A stretch of 64,000 bases of DNA. Source: Streptomyces aurantiacus JA 4570 (GTDB lineage Bacteria > Actinomycetota > Actinomycetes > Streptomycetales > Streptomycetaceae). Below, piece after piece: positions 17,080-25,853 of this stretch (its first letter is position 1; each line of letters starts with the position of its first letter). The stretch covers positions 34,652-98,651 of the forward strand of contig NZ_AOPZ01000028.1 of NCBI RefSeq assembly GCF_000414115.1, read 5' to 3'. A model generated the notes under the pieces. It was not told where the DNA came from, did not search any database, and saw only the letters and a list, made by a program, of their open reading frames with translations. The position numbers and the translations under genes were made by a program.

Positions 17080-18269
17080 CCGGCCGCCCGATCGATGCCA
17101 AGGAACTCCGCCGCCGCACGCAGGAGTTGCTCGCCGAGCACCCCCCGGCCACGACGGAACGCACCGCCTTCCTCAAGGCCCGCTTCGACGCCGGTCTTGC
17201 CTGGGTGCACTACCCCGAGGGCCTCGGCGGGCTCGGCGCGCCGCGCTCGCTGCAGGCCGTCGTGGACACCGAGCTCGAGGACGCGGGCGCGCCCGACAAC
17301 GACCCGCGCCGCATCGGCATCGGCCTCGGCATGGCCGCGCCCACCGTCCTCGGCTTCGGCACCGACGAGCAGAAGCGCCGCTTCCTGCGGCCCCTGTGGG
17401 TCGGCGAGGAGGTGTGGTGCCAGCTGTTCAGCGAGCCCGGCGCGGGCTCCGACCTCGCGGCGCTCGGCACCCGCGCCGTCCGCGACGGCGAGAGCTGGGT
17501 CGTGGACGGGCAGAAGGTGTGGACGTCCAGCGCGCACACCGCCCGCTGGGGCATCCTCATCGCCCGCACCGACCCGGATCTGCCCAAGCACCGCGGCATC
17601 ACGTACTTCATCTGCGACATGACCGACCCGGGCGTCGAGGTGCGGCCGCTGCGCCAGCTCACCGGCGAGGCCGAGTTCAACGAGGTGTTCCTCACCGGCG
17701 TGCGCATCCCCGACAGCCGCCGCCTCGGCGCGGTCGGCGACGGCTGGAAGGTCGCGCAGACCACCCTCATGAACGAGCGCGTGTCCATCGGCGGCATGCG
17801 CATCCCGCGCGAGGGCGGCATGATCGGCCCGGTCGCCAGGACCTGGCGCGAACGCCCCGAGCTGCGCACGCACGACCTGCATCAGCGCCTGCTGACCCTG
17901 TGGGTGGAGGCGGAGGTCGCCCGGCTCACCGGCGAACGCCTGCGCCAGCAGCTCGTCGCCGGCCAGCCGGGGCCCGAGGGCTCCGGCATGAAGCTCGGCT
18001 TCGCCCGCCTCAACCAGGAGATCAGCGGCCTGGAGGTGGAACTCCTCGGCGAGGAGGGCCTGTTGTACGACGACTGGACGATGCGCAGGCCCGATCTCGT
18101 CGACTTCACCGGGCGCGAGGCGGGCTACCGCTATCTGCGCAGCAAGGGCAACAGCATCGAGGGCGGGACCAGCGAGGTCCTGCTGAACATCGTCGCCGAA
18201 CGCGTCCTCGGCCTGCCGCCGGAACCGCGCACCGACAAGGACGTCGCCTGGAAGGACCTGGCCCGATGA
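17076..18269 (+). CDS. acyl-CoA dehydrogenase
   Basis: 397-residue FAD-dependent acyl-CoA dehydrogenase. N-terminal helical domain, then CQLFSEPGAGSDLAALGTRA (FAD/substrate loop), VDGQKVWTSSAHTARWGILIART, and C-terminal helices ending in GNSIEGGTSEVLLNIVAERVLGLP. GAGGAGG precedes ATG 17076, which overlaps the previous stop. Pairs with the following shorter homologue, an arrangement common for heterodimeric FadE-type enzymes in actinobacteria that act on steroid side chains or branched substrates. Confidence 0.9.
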   Translation: MTGRPIDAKELRRRTQELLAEHPPATTERTAFLKARFDAGLAWVHYPEGLGGLGAPRSLQAVVDTELEDAGAPDNDPRRIGIGLGMAAPTVLGFGTDEQKRRFLRPLWVGEEVWCQLFSEPGAGSDLAALGTRAVRDGESWVVDGQKVWTSSAHTARWGILIARTDPDLPKHRGITYFICDMTDPGVEVRPLRQLTGEAEFNEVFLTGVRIPDSRRLGAVGDGWKVAQTTLMNERVSIGGMRIPREGGMIGPVARTWRERPELRTHDLHQRLLTLWVEAEVARLTGERLRQQLVAGQPGPEGSGMKLGFARLNQEISGLEVELLGEEGLLYDDWTMRRPDLVDFTGREAGYRYLRSKGNSIEGGTSEVLLNIVAERVLGLPPEPRTDKDVAWKDLAR

Positions 18270-19372
18270 CCAACCTGCTCTATACGGAGGAAGAGGAGGC
18301 GGTCCGCTCCGCCGTGCGCTCCCTCCTCGCCGACCGCTGCGACCCGGCCGCCGTCCTCGCCCGCACCGAGTCGGACGAGCCGCACGACCGCGAGCTGTGG
18401 AAGGCCCTCGCCGACGGCATGGGCCTCGCCGGGCTCCTGGTGCCCGAGGACCGCGGCGGGCAGGGCGCCACGCACCGCGAAGCGGCCGTGGTCCTGGAGG
18501 AGTTGGGCCGCGCCGTGGCGCCGGTGCCGTATCTGACCAGCGCCGTCATCGCCACCGAGACGCTGCTCGCCTGCACGGGCGAAGCGGCGGCGGAACTGCT
18601 CGCCGCGCTGGCGTCGGGCCGCACCGTCGGCGCGCTCGCCGTGCCGTTCGCCACCGCCCCCGAGGCGGCCCACCCGCGCGTGCGGCATGAGGACGGCGCC
18701 CTGCACGGCGAGGTGACCGGCGTCGCGGACGCGGCCGCCGCCGACATCCTGCTCGTCCCGACCGACCATGGCCTCTTCGCCGTCGACACCGGCCGCAACG
18801 GCGTCACCGTCACCCCGCGGACCTCCCTCGACCGCACCCGCCCGCTCGCCACGGTCACCCTCGACGCGGCCCCCGCGCGCCTGCTCGCCGAGGGCACGGA
18901 GGCGGACACGGCGGTCTGGCTCGGCCTGCGTTCCGGTGCCGGACTGCTCGCCTCGGAGCAACTCGGCCTCGCCGAATGGTGCTTGACCGCAACCGTCGGC
19001 TACGTGAAGGAGCGCCACCAGTTCAACCGGCCCGTCGGCTCCTTCCAGGCGCTCAAGCACCGCCTCGCCCGGCTCTGGCTCGACGTGGTGAACACCCGCG
19101 CCGCCGCCCGGCACGCCGCCGACGCCCTCGCGACCGGCAGCGACGAGCCGAACCTCGCGACGGCGCTCGCCCAGGCGTACGCGGCCCCCGTGGCGGTGCG
19201 CGCCGCCGAGGAGGCGGTCCAGCTGCACGGCGGCATCGGCATGACCTGGGAGCACCCCGCCCATCTGTACCTGAAGCGGGCCAAGGCCGACTCGATCGCC
19301 CTCGGCACGGCGGGCCGGCACCGGGAGAGCCTGGCCGGCCTGGTCGACCTGCCCGCGCCCGCACCGTCCTGA
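18266..19372 (+). CDS. acyl-CoA dehydrogenase, second subunit
   Basis: 368-residue acyl-CoA dehydrogenase homologue overlapping its partner by 4 nt. The middle beta-domain is reduced and divergent (no SEPGAGSD motif), while the C-terminal FAD domain is clear (VGYVKERHQFNRPVGSFQALKHRLA and LHGGIGMTWEHPAHLYLKRAK, with the Glu of TWEH at the catalytic position). This asymmetry supports an alpha2beta2 enzyme with the previous gene. Last gene of the operon. Confidence 0.88.
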   Translation: MTNLLYTEEEEAVRSAVRSLLADRCDPAAVLARTESDEPHDRELWKALADGMGLAGLLVPEDRGGQGATHREAAVVLEELGRAVAPVPYLTSAVIATETLLACTGEAAAELLAALASGRTVGALAVPFATAPEAAHPRVRHEDGALHGEVTGVADAAAADILLVPTDHGLFAVDTGRNGVTVTPRTSLDRTRPLATVTLDAAPARLLAEGTEADTAVWLGLRSGAGLLASEQLGLAEWCLTATVGYVKERHQFNRPVGSFQALKHRLARLWLDVVNTRAAARHAADALATGSDEPNLATALAQAYAAPVAVRAAEEAVQLHGGIGMTWEHPAHLYLKRAKADSIALGTAGRHRESLAGLVDLPAPAPS

Positions 19373-19430
19373 CCTGGGCGCGGGTCCAAAGCCGTATGGG
19401 ACCCCGCCCTTACCCACCTATTACATGAGG

Positions 19431-19454
19431 CATAATTGCGAGCTGTTCGCAATT
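19431..19454 (+). promoter_or_regulatory. Nur-like nickel operator over -10 CATAAT
   Basis: AATTGCGA (19434-19441), a 5-nt spacer GCTGT, and TCGCAATT (19447-19454) form a perfect 8-bp inverted repeat. TTGCGA-N5-TCGCAA agrees with the Streptomyces Nur consensus tTGCaa-N5-ttGCAA known from the coelicolor nickel transporter and sodF. CATAAT (19431-19436), a good -10, overlaps the left arm, so nickel-loaded Nur would block transcription of the transporter operon that starts about 30 bp downstream. Confidence 0.7.
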
Positions 19455-19502
19455 ACTCTTGATCTTGTGTAGGGGTGTGGAGCATGAGGGCCGGATCGAT
19501 AC

Positions 19503-21101
19503 GTGGCACCGGTGCCGTCGCGGCGGCCGCCGCACTGGCGGTCGGCGGCCGCCGCACTGGCGGTCGCCGCCACGGCCTGCTCGGCGCCGGACGACGGCAA
19601 GGGCAGTGACGGCGCCAAGGACTCGGCGGTCGTCGGCATCGCGTACGAACCGGAGACCCTGAGCCCGCTCCTCGGCTACGGCAAGGACGGCAACTCCAAG
19701 ATCTTCGACGGGCTGCTCACGCACGACGCGGACATGAAGCTCAAGCCCGCGCTCGCGGCGAAGCTGCCGAAGGTCGGCGACGACGGCAAGACGTACACGT
19801 ACGAACTGCGCAAGGGCGTCAAGTTCAGCGACGGCAAGCCCTTCACGGCCAAGGACGTCGTCTTCACGTACGAGACCATCCTCGACAAGAAGACGAACAA
19901 CGCCTCCAAGACCGAGCTGGACGCCCTCAAGAGCGTCGAGGCCAAGGGCGAGAACACCGTCGTCTTCCACCTCAAGTACCCCTACGCGCCGTTCGCCGAG
20001 CGCACCGTCCTGCCCATCGCGCCCGAGCACGTCGCGGGCAAGCAGGACGTGAACACCGGCGCCTTCACCACCAAGCCGATCGGCACCGGGCCCTACAAGC
20101 TCGAGAAGTGGTCCAAGGGCGAGAAGCTCGTCTTCAAGGCCAACCCCGGCTACTGGGGCGGCGCGCCGAAGATCAAGAACTTCACGATGGCGATCATCAA
20201 GGACGACGACATCCGCGCCACGCGGCTGCGCACCGGCGACCTCGACGGCGCCATCCTGCCGCCCAACCTCGCCAAGACCTTCGAGTCCGACGGCGACAAG
20301 AAGACGTACGCCGCCAAGACCTTCGACTACCGCGTCGTGACCCTGCCGACCGGCAACAAGGTCGCGGGCGACACCGACGTGCGGCGCGCGCTCGACATCG
20401 GAGTGGACCGCAAGGCCATGGTCGACTCCATCCTGGAGGGCGCGGGCAAGGAGGCATACGGCCCGGTCCCGACCGACAGCCCCTGGTTCACCAAGGGCAC
20501 CGAGCGCAAGCAGGACGTCGAGGCGGCCAAGAAGATCCTCGACAAGGCCGGCTGGAAGCCCGGAAAGGGCGGCATCCGCGAGAAGGACGGCGTCCAGGCG
20601 AAGTTCCCGCTCTGGTACCTGACCGGCGACAAGCTCCGCCAGGACCACGCGCTCGCCTACGCCTCCGACGCCAAGAAGCTCGGCATCAAGGTCGAGGTGC
20701 AGTCCGGCACGTGGGAGGTCATCGAGCCGCGCATGCCCAAGGACGCGGTCCTCGCGGGCGGCGGCTCCCCGGCCGACCCCGACTTCGACCAGTACACGCT
20801 CCTGAAGTCCACCCTCGCCGGTGACGGCTTCAACAACATGGCGCACTACGACAACCCCAAGGTCGACAAGGCCCTGGAGGAGGCCCGCAAGAGCGGTGAC
20901 CACGCGAAGCGCCAGGCCGCGTACGACACCATCCAGCGCGAGCTGGTGAAGAACCCGGGCTACACCTTCCTCACGCACATCGACCACCTGTACGTCGTCG
21001 GCAAGTCCTTCGGTGACCTCTCCACCCAGGTCGAGCCGCACGACCACGGCCTGGCCTCCGGCCCCTGGTGGAACGTCGAGGACTGGCAGCCGAACAAGTG
21101 A
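19503..21101 (+). CDS. nikA: nickel/peptide ABC transporter substrate-binding lipoprotein (NikA type), signal peptide disturbed by duplication
   Basis: SBP_bac_5 protein of about 530 residues. Mature domain starts after a lipobox (VAATAC) with VVGIAYEPETLSPLLGYGKDGNSKIFDGLL...; the family motif TYELRKGVKFSDGKPFTAKDVVFTYE is intact. The natural start appears to be ATG 19484, but a 22-bp tandem duplication at 19522-19565 shifts it out of frame; with one copy the protein reads MRAGSIRGTGAVAAAAALAV then AATACSAPDD, a textbook lipoprotein signal. The uninterrupted frame from GTG 19503 (MAPVPSRRPPHWRSAAAALA...) can still form a short signal peptide but lacks a ribosome site. Nickel is inferred from the Nur-like box upstream. 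Confidence 0.82.
   Translation: MAPVPSRRPPHWRSAAAALAVAATACSAPDDGKGSDGAKDSAVVGIAYEPETLSPLLGYGKDGNSKIFDGLLTHDADMKLKPALAAKLPKVGDDGKTYTYELRKGVKFSDGKPFTAKDVVFTYETILDKKTNNASKTELDALKSVEAKGENTVVFHLKYPYAPFAERTVLPIAPEHVAGKQDVNTGAFTTKPIGTGPYKLEKWSKGEKLVFKANPGYWGGAPKIKNFTMAIIKDDDIRATRLRTGDLDGAILPPNLAKTFESDGDKKTYAAKTFDYRVVTLPTGNKVAGDTDVRRALDIGVDRKAMVDSILEGAGKEAYGPVPTDSPWFTKGTERKQDVEAAKKILDKAGWKPGKGGIREKDGVQAKFPLWYLTGDKLRQDHALAYASDAKKLGIKVEVQSGTWEVIEPRMPKDAVLAGGGSPADPDFDQYTLLKSTLAGDGFNNMAHYDNPKVDKALEEARKSGDHAKRQAAYDTIQRELVKNPGYTFLTHIDHLYVVGKSFGDLSTQVEPHDHGLASGPWWNVEDWQPNK
19522..19565. repeat. 22-bp perfect tandem duplication in nikA signal peptide
   Basis: Two adjacent identical 22-nt copies (19522-19543 and 19544-19565) beginning GGCGGCCGCCGCACTGG. 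Because 22 is not a multiple of 3, the second copy changes frame within the signal-peptide region. It could be a genuine slip event, a switch, or an assembly error. Confidence 0.85.
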
Positions 21102-22147
21102 CGTCCGCGCCCGAGAAGGCCGCCGTGGCGGCCGCCGCCGAGGCCGCCGGGCAGGGGAGGCGGCGGCTGCCCTGGGGCCCCATGGCCCGGCTCGTGGGAC
21201 GGCGGGCGGTGTTCGCCGTCCCCGTCCTGCTCACCGTCACCTTCGGCGTCTTCGCCGTCGCCGCGGCCTCGCCCTTCGACCCCGTCAAGGCGTACGCGGG
21301 CACGGCGGGGCTCACCGCCTCGCAGGAGAACCTCGACCAGCTCCGCGCCAACCTCGGCGTCGACAAGCCGCTGGTCTCCCGCTGGTGGGACTGGCTGACC
21401 TCCGCGCTCCAGGGTGACCTGGGCGACTCCAGCACGCTGCGCCAGCCCGTCGCCGACGCCATCGGCGAGCGCATCGGCTGGTCGGTGCTGCTCGCCGCGA
21501 CCGCGTTCGTCCTCGCGATCCTCGTCGGTTCGGCGCTCGGCGTGCTCGCCGCGCGCCGGCCCGGCGGCTGGCTCGACCGGGGCGTGACCTCGCTCGCCTA
21601 CACCCTGGAGGCCGCGCCGCCGTTCTGGCTCGGCCTGCTCGCCGTGTGGCTGTTCGCCCTCAAGCTGGGCGCGCTGCCCGCGGGCGGGCTCACCGACACC
21701 TCCAGCACGGCGGTCACGGCCGCGCAGGTGACGAACCACCTCGTGCTGCCCGCCGCGGTCCTCGCCGTCTCCCAACTGCCCTGGTTCGTCCTGTACGTAC
21801 GCCAGGGCGTCGGCGACGCGCTCGGTGACGATGCCGTCCGGGGCGCCCGCGCGCGGGGCCTCGCCGAGCGGACCGTGCTCCTCAAGCACGCCTTCCGCTC
21901 CGGCATGCTGCCGGTGCTCACGCTCGTCGGCTCCCGTGTGCCCGAACTGATCACCGGCGCGCTGCTCGTGGAGACCGTCTTCTCCTGGCCCGGTATCGCC
22001 GCCGCGACCGTGCAGGCCGCGACGAGCGTGGACTTCCCGCTGCTCGCCGCGCTCACCGCGCTCGCCACGGTGGCGGTGCTGCTCGGCAATCTCCTCGCGG
22101 ACCTGCTGTACGGGCTCGCCGACCCGAGGGTGGGATTCGATGGCTGA
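21098..22147 (+). CDS. nikB: nickel/dipeptide ABC transporter permease (NikB/DppB type)
   Basis: 349-residue inner-membrane permease. N-terminal membrane anchor after a 30-residue basic stretch, then periplasmic FDPVKAY...LDQLRANLGVDKPLVSRWWDWL typical of DppB/NikB, and the EAA loop DDAVRGARARGLAERTVLLKHAFRSGMLPVLT. GTG 21098 overlaps the binding-protein stop; its own stop overlaps the next permease by 8 nt. Confidence 0.88.
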   Translation: MTSAPEKAAVAAAAEAAGQGRRRLPWGPMARLVGRRAVFAVPVLLTVTFGVFAVAAASPFDPVKAYAGTAGLTASQENLDQLRANLGVDKPLVSRWWDWLTSALQGDLGDSSTLRQPVADAIGERIGWSVLLAATAFVLAILVGSALGVLAARRPGGWLDRGVTSLAYTLEAAPPFWLGLLAVWLFALKLGALPAGGLTDTSSTAVTAAQVTNHLVLPAAVLAVSQLPWFVLYVRQGVGDALGDDAVRGARARGLAERTVLLKHAFRSGMLPVLTLVGSRVPELITGALLVETVFSWPGIAAATVQAATSVDFPLLAALTALATVAVLLGNLLADLLYGLADPRVGFDG

Positions 22148-23060
22148 CGCACCCCCCACTTCTGTGGCCGACACCCCGGTCGTCTGGCGGTCCGCCGCCG
22201 GCCGGTCCGTCGTCGGCGCCCGCAAGCCGTCGCGCTCCACCCGCGCCTGGCGGGTGTGGAGTTCCGCCGCGATCGTCACGGCCGTCGTGCTCGCCGTGCT
22301 GATCGTGCCGCCGCTCGTCGACCTCGACGAGCAGGCCGTGCACCTCGCGGACAAGCTCCTGCCGCCGTCCCTGGAGCACCCGTTCGGCACCGACGACGTG
22401 GGTCGCGACCTGCTGCTGCGGTGCGTGTACGGGCTACGCGTGTCGTTGCTCGTGGGTGTGGTCGCCGCCGTCGTGGCCACCGTCATCGGCACCGCCGTGG
22501 GCGCCCTCGCCGCCGCGTCCGGCGGCTGGGTGGACCGCGTCGTGATGCGTCTCGTGGACGTGTTCTCGTCCGTGCCGCACCTGTTGCTCGGCATCTTCAT
22601 CGTGGCGATGTTCCGGCCGGGCGTATGGCCCGTGGTGATCTCCGTGGCGCTGACGCACTGGCTGTCGACGGCCCGCATCGTGCGCGCCGAGGTCCTGTCC
22701 CTGCGCTCGCGCCCGTACATCGACGCCGCCATCTCCGGCGGCGCGTCCCGGTGGCGCGTGACGGTGCGGCACCTGCTGCCCGGGGTCCTGCCGCAGGCCG
22801 GGCTCGCCGCCGTCCTGATGGTCCCGCACGCCATCTGGCACGAGTCCGCGCTGTCCTTCCTCGGCCTCGGCCTGCCCACGCACCAGGCGAGCCTGGGCAC
22901 CCTCGTACAGAGCGCCCGCAGCTCGCTGCTCGCCGGGGACTGGTGGCCGACGCTGTTCCCCGGCCTGTTCATCATCGTGCCGACGCTGGCCATCGCGGGC
23001 CTCGCGGGCGCCTGGCGCGACCGGATCAACCCGCGCCGCCGATCGGAGCTGATGCTGTGA
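22140..23060 (+). CDS. nikC: nickel/dipeptide ABC transporter permease (NikC/DppC type)
   Basis: 306-residue permease with the DppC/NikC features HPFGTDDVGRDLLLRCVYGLRVSLLVG and the EAA loop SRPYIDAAISGGASRWRVTVRHLLPGVLPQA, plus SALSFLGLGLPTHQASLGTLVQ. Forms the membrane channel with the preceding gene. Stop codon overlaps the GTG of the ATPase gene. Confidence 0.88.
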   Translation: MADAPPTSVADTPVVWRSAAGRSVVGARKPSRSTRAWRVWSSAAIVTAVVLAVLIVPPLVDLDEQAVHLADKLLPPSLEHPFGTDDVGRDLLLRCVYGLRVSLLVGVVAAVVATVIGTAVGALAAASGGWVDRVVMRLVDVFSSVPHLLLGIFIVAMFRPGVWPVVISVALTHWLSTARIVRAEVLSLRSRPYIDAAISGGASRWRVTVRHLLPGVLPQAGLAAVLMVPHAIWHESALSFLGLGLPTHQASLGTLVQSARSSLLAGDWWPTLFPGLFIIVPTLAIAGLAGAWRDRINPRRRSELML

Positions 23061-24151
23061 CTGGGCCGTCCACCGGGGCCGAGACCGAGACCGCCGCCCC
23101 CGTTCCGCCGACGATCAAGGCCGGGGCCGCGACCCCCGTTGAAGCCGCAGGCGAGACTGTCGCGTCCGCCGCGTCCGCCGCCCAGGCCGCCCCGCCCGTG
23201 CTCTCCGTGCGCGGGCTCTCCGTCCGCTTCCGTATGCGGGGCGGCGCCCACGTGGCCGCTGTCACCGGTGCCCGCTTCGACCTGGCCGCGGGCGAGTGCC
23301 TCGCGCTCGTCGGGGAGAGCGGATGTGGCAAGTCCGTGCTCGCCTCCGCGCTGCTCGGTCTGCTGCCCGAGAACGCCGAGACCGCCGGCTCCGCGTTCCT
23401 CGGGGACGGCACCGACCTGCTCACCGCCGACGAGCGCACCCTCGCGCGCACCGTGCGCGGACGGCGCGTCGGCCTCGTACCGCAGAGCCCCGCCGCGCAT
23501 CTGACCCCCGTCCGCACCGTGCGGTCCCAACTGGAGGAGACCCTGCGGGAGTTGACGGGCGTACGCAGGCCGGAGCTGCGGAAGGCGGGCGAGGCCGCCG
23601 CCGAGCGGGCCGCGTTCCCGCTCGGGCACCTCGACCGCTACCCGCACGAGCTGTCCGGCGGGCTCGCCCAGCGCGCCGCCACCGCCCTCGCGCTCATCGG
23701 CGACGCCCCGCTGCTGCTCGCGGACGAGCCCACCACCGGCCTCGACCGCGATCTCGTCGACCGCACCGTCGACGAACTGCGGCGGCACGTCGGGGACGAC
23801 CGCGCCCTGCTGATGATCACCCACGACCTGGCGGCGGCCGAGCGCATCGCGGATCGCGTCGCGGTCATGTACGCGAGCCGCATCGTCGAGATCGCCGACG
23901 CCGCCGACTTCTTCGGCGAGCCGGGGCCGCGCCATCCCTACGCGCGCGGACTGCTGAACGCCCTGCCGGAACGGGAGTTCACGCCCATCCCCGGCATGCC
24001 GCCCGAGCTGTCCGCGCTGCCCGGGGGGTGCGCGTTCGCCGCCCGCTGCGAGCTGGCCGACGAGGCGTGCCGGTCCGTGCCCGCGCTGCCGCTGTCCGGT
24101 GCCGCCTGCCACCATCCGGTCGCCGCCGCCCTGGAGGCACCCCGTGCTTGA
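23057..24151 (+). CDS. nikD: nickel/dipeptide ABC transporter ATP-binding protein (NikD/DppD type)
   Basis: 364-residue ATPase. A 45-residue low-complexity Ala/Thr-rich N-terminal extension precedes Walker A GESGCGKS. Signature YPHELSGGLAQR, Walker B LLLADEPTTGLD and switch MITHD follow. The C-terminal oligopeptide domain has CAFAARCELADEACRS (Cys-rich motif of Dpp/Opp ATPases). GTG 23057 overlaps the previous stop. Confidence 0.88.
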   Translation: MTGPSTGAETETAAPVPPTIKAGAATPVEAAGETVASAASAAQAAPPVLSVRGLSVRFRMRGGAHVAAVTGARFDLAAGECLALVGESGCGKSVLASALLGLLPENAETAGSAFLGDGTDLLTADERTLARTVRGRRVGLVPQSPAAHLTPVRTVRSQLEETLRELTGVRRPELRKAGEAAAERAAFPLGHLDRYPHELSGGLAQRAATALALIGDAPLLLADEPTTGLDRDLVDRTVDELRRHVGDDRALLMITHDLAAAERIADRVAVMYASRIVEIADAADFFGEPGPRHPYARGLLNALPEREFTPIPGMPPELSALPGGCAFAARCELADEACRSVPALPLSGAACHHPVAAALEAPRA

Positions 24152-24830
24152 ACTGCGTTCCCTGACCGCCGGATACGACCGCCGCGACCCCGTCGTCCGC
24201 GACGTGAGCCTGACGGTCGCCCCGGGCGAGTCCGTCGGCCTGCTCGGCCCCAGCGGCTGCGGCAAGTCGACGCTCGCGCGCGTCGCGGCGCTGCTGCACC
24301 GGCCCGACCGGGGCCGGGTCGTCATCGACGGCGAGCCCGCGCACGGCTGGCGCCACCGCGCGCCCGCGCACGGCTGGCGCCACCGCGCGCCGCGCGCCCA
24401 GCGCACCGCGTTCGGCGTCGTCTTCCAGCAGCCCCGGCTGTCCGCCGACCCGCGCCTCACCCTCACTCAGCTCATCTCCGAGCCGCTGCGGGCCACCGGG
24501 CGGGCCGCCGAAGCCGCCGAGACCGTACGGGAGTTGGCGCGCACCGTGGGCCTCGGCGAGGACCTCCTCGGCCGCCGCCCGCACGAGGTCAGCGACGGCC
24601 AGCTCCAACGCGCCTGCCTGGCCCGCGCCCTGGTCCTGCGCCCGCGCTGGCTGATCTGCGACGAGATGACGGCGATGCTGGACGCGTCGACGACGGCGGC
24701 ACTGGTGACCGCGGTGGAGAACTACCGCGCGGACAGCGGTGCCGGACTCCTCGCGGTCGGCCACGACAAGGTGCTCCTGGAGCGGTGGTGCGACCGGACG
24801 GTGCATTGGGGCGAACTGACGCGCGTTTAG
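24144..24830 (+). CDS. nikE: nickel/dipeptide ABC transporter ATP-binding protein (NikE/DppF type)
   Basis: 228-residue ATPase without the C-terminal oligopeptide domain. Walker A GPSGCGKST, Q-loop VVFQQP, signature HEVSDGQLQR (variant of LSGGQ) and Walker B WLICDEMTAMLD are present. Residues about 64-82 contain a nine-residue direct duplication (AHGWRHRAP twice) from a 27-bp tandem repeat, placed between Walker A and the Q-loop. It keeps the frame and may be tolerated as a surface loop. Last gene of the nik-type operon. Confidence 0.85.
   Translation: MLELRSLTAGYDRRDPVVRDVSLTVAPGESVGLLGPSGCGKSTLARVAALLHRPDRGRVVIDGEPAHGWRHRAPAHGWRHRAPRAQRTAFGVVFQQPRLSADPRLTLTQLISEPLRATGRAAEAAETVRELARTVGLGEDLLGRRPHEVSDGQLQRACLARALVLRPRWLICDEMTAMLDASTTAALVTAVENYRADSGAGLLAVGHDKVLLERWCDRTVHWGELTRV
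24336..24389. repeat. 27-bp perfect tandem duplication inside nikE
   Basis: Two adjacent identical 27-nt copies (24336-24362, 24363-24389), adding nine residues in frame. Confidence 0.85.
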
Positions 24831-24847
24831 AGCCTGTCGCTTAGAGC

Positions 24848-24907
24848 CTGTCTTTGAACCCCCGCCTGCGCCGCCCCCTGTCTTTGAACCCCCGCCTGCG
24901 CCGCCCC
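24848..24907. repeat. 30-bp perfect tandem repeat between convergent genes
   Basis: Two identical 30-nt copies starting CTGTCTTTGAACCCCCGCC. A shorter AGCCTGTC also repeats just before them (24835 and 24846). No hairpin strong enough to call a terminator; function unknown. Confidence 0.8.
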
Positions 24908-24975
24908 GGCGCCTGGCACGCGCGCACGCCGCACCTGGGCCCCAGCGCCTTGCGTGCCCCGCTCACACAGGCCGC

Positions 24976-25785
24976 TCAGCCGGTCCGCAGCGTCGCCGTG
25001 GCGATCTCCAGGAAGTCGCGCAGCAGCTTCTCCCGCCGGTCCGCGAGGACCGCCAGGCACCTCTGGACCTCCGGGGCGTCCGTGACCGGCAGGTGGGCGA
25101 GGTCGGGGCGGGAGTAGCACCGTACGACGCTCAGCGGGACGAGCGCGATGCCGTGCCCGGACGCGATGAGCTCGAACTTCTCCTCGAGTGAGGCCCTTCG
25201 CCGCTTCGGCACGTCGAGCATCCGCTCGCCGTCGAGGTCGGCGGAGGTGAGTTCCTGACGGGACGCCAGCGGGTGCGCCGCGGGCATGCAGGCGACTCTG
25301 GGCTCGTGGCCGATGGGGACGGTGCGCAACCCAGATTCGTCGAACGGCCGCCGCAGATAACCGACTTGGGCCCGGCCGTCCCGGAGTGGCGCGTCCTGCT
25401 CCCACCAGAGCGCCGGGACGACGTCGGTCTCGACGTCCGGGTGACGCGACGTGAACGCCCGGAGCGCGTCCGCCACATGCAGCCCGGGGGAGAAGGCGAC
25501 GACGAGCCGCTGGATGCCCCGTTCGACGTCGTGCACGCGCCGCACCGCCGCGCTGACCGTCGCGAGGATCCCCTGGCCCTCCTCGTAGAGCTGCTTCCCG
25601 GCGGCGGTCAACTCCACGCGGCGGGTGGTCCGCACGAGCAGATCGCACTGCAACTCCTGCTCGAAGGCCCTGATCTGACGGCTGAGAACCGGCTGGGCGA
25701 TGAACAACTGGGCCGCCGCCCGGCCGAAGTGCCGGTGCTCGGCCACCGCGACGAAGTAGCGGAGCTTGCGGAGGTCGAGATCCAT
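24976..25785 (-). CDS. LysR-family transcriptional regulator
   Basis: 269-residue LysR regulator: N-terminal winged HTH (MDLDLRKLRYFVAVAEHRHFGRAAAQLFIAQPVLSRQIRAFEQELQ) and a PBP-like effector domain. Divergent to the NAD(P)-binding reductase at 25854 with a 68-bp gap, the usual layout for a LysR regulator of the neighbouring gene. Two direct GGTAT half-sites about 19 bp apart (25793 and 25812) lie in the gap and may be part of its site. Confidence 0.88.
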   Translation of the reverse strand: MDLDLRKLRYFVAVAEHRHFGRAAAQLFIAQPVLSRQIRAFEQELQCDLLVRTTRRVELTAAGKQLYEEGQGILATVSAAVRRVHDVERGIQRLVVAFSPGLHVADALRAFTSRHPDVETDVVPALWWEQDAPLRDGRAQVGYLRRPFDESGLRTVPIGHEPRVACMPAAHPLASRQELTSADLDGERMLDVPKRRRASLEEKFELIASGHGIALVPLSVVRCYSRPDLAHLPVTDAPEVQRCLAVLADRREKLLRDFLEIATATLRTG

Positions 25786-25853
25786 GCCTGCAAGGTATCA
25801 ATCGCCGGGAAGGGTATTGGACGGTTCGAGTGGACCACCCCGAGACTCACCAC

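Noticed and set aside
20960..24466. Minus-strand open frame of about 1170 codons opposite the nik-type operon
   Set aside because: Same reason: third-position GC bias keeps the antisense frame open; the plus-strand ABC genes have all family motifs.
24848..24907. Tandem repeat considered as insertion-sequence end or attachment site
   Set aside because: No transposase or integrase, no tRNA and no flanking target duplication; just a 30-bp tandem copy.
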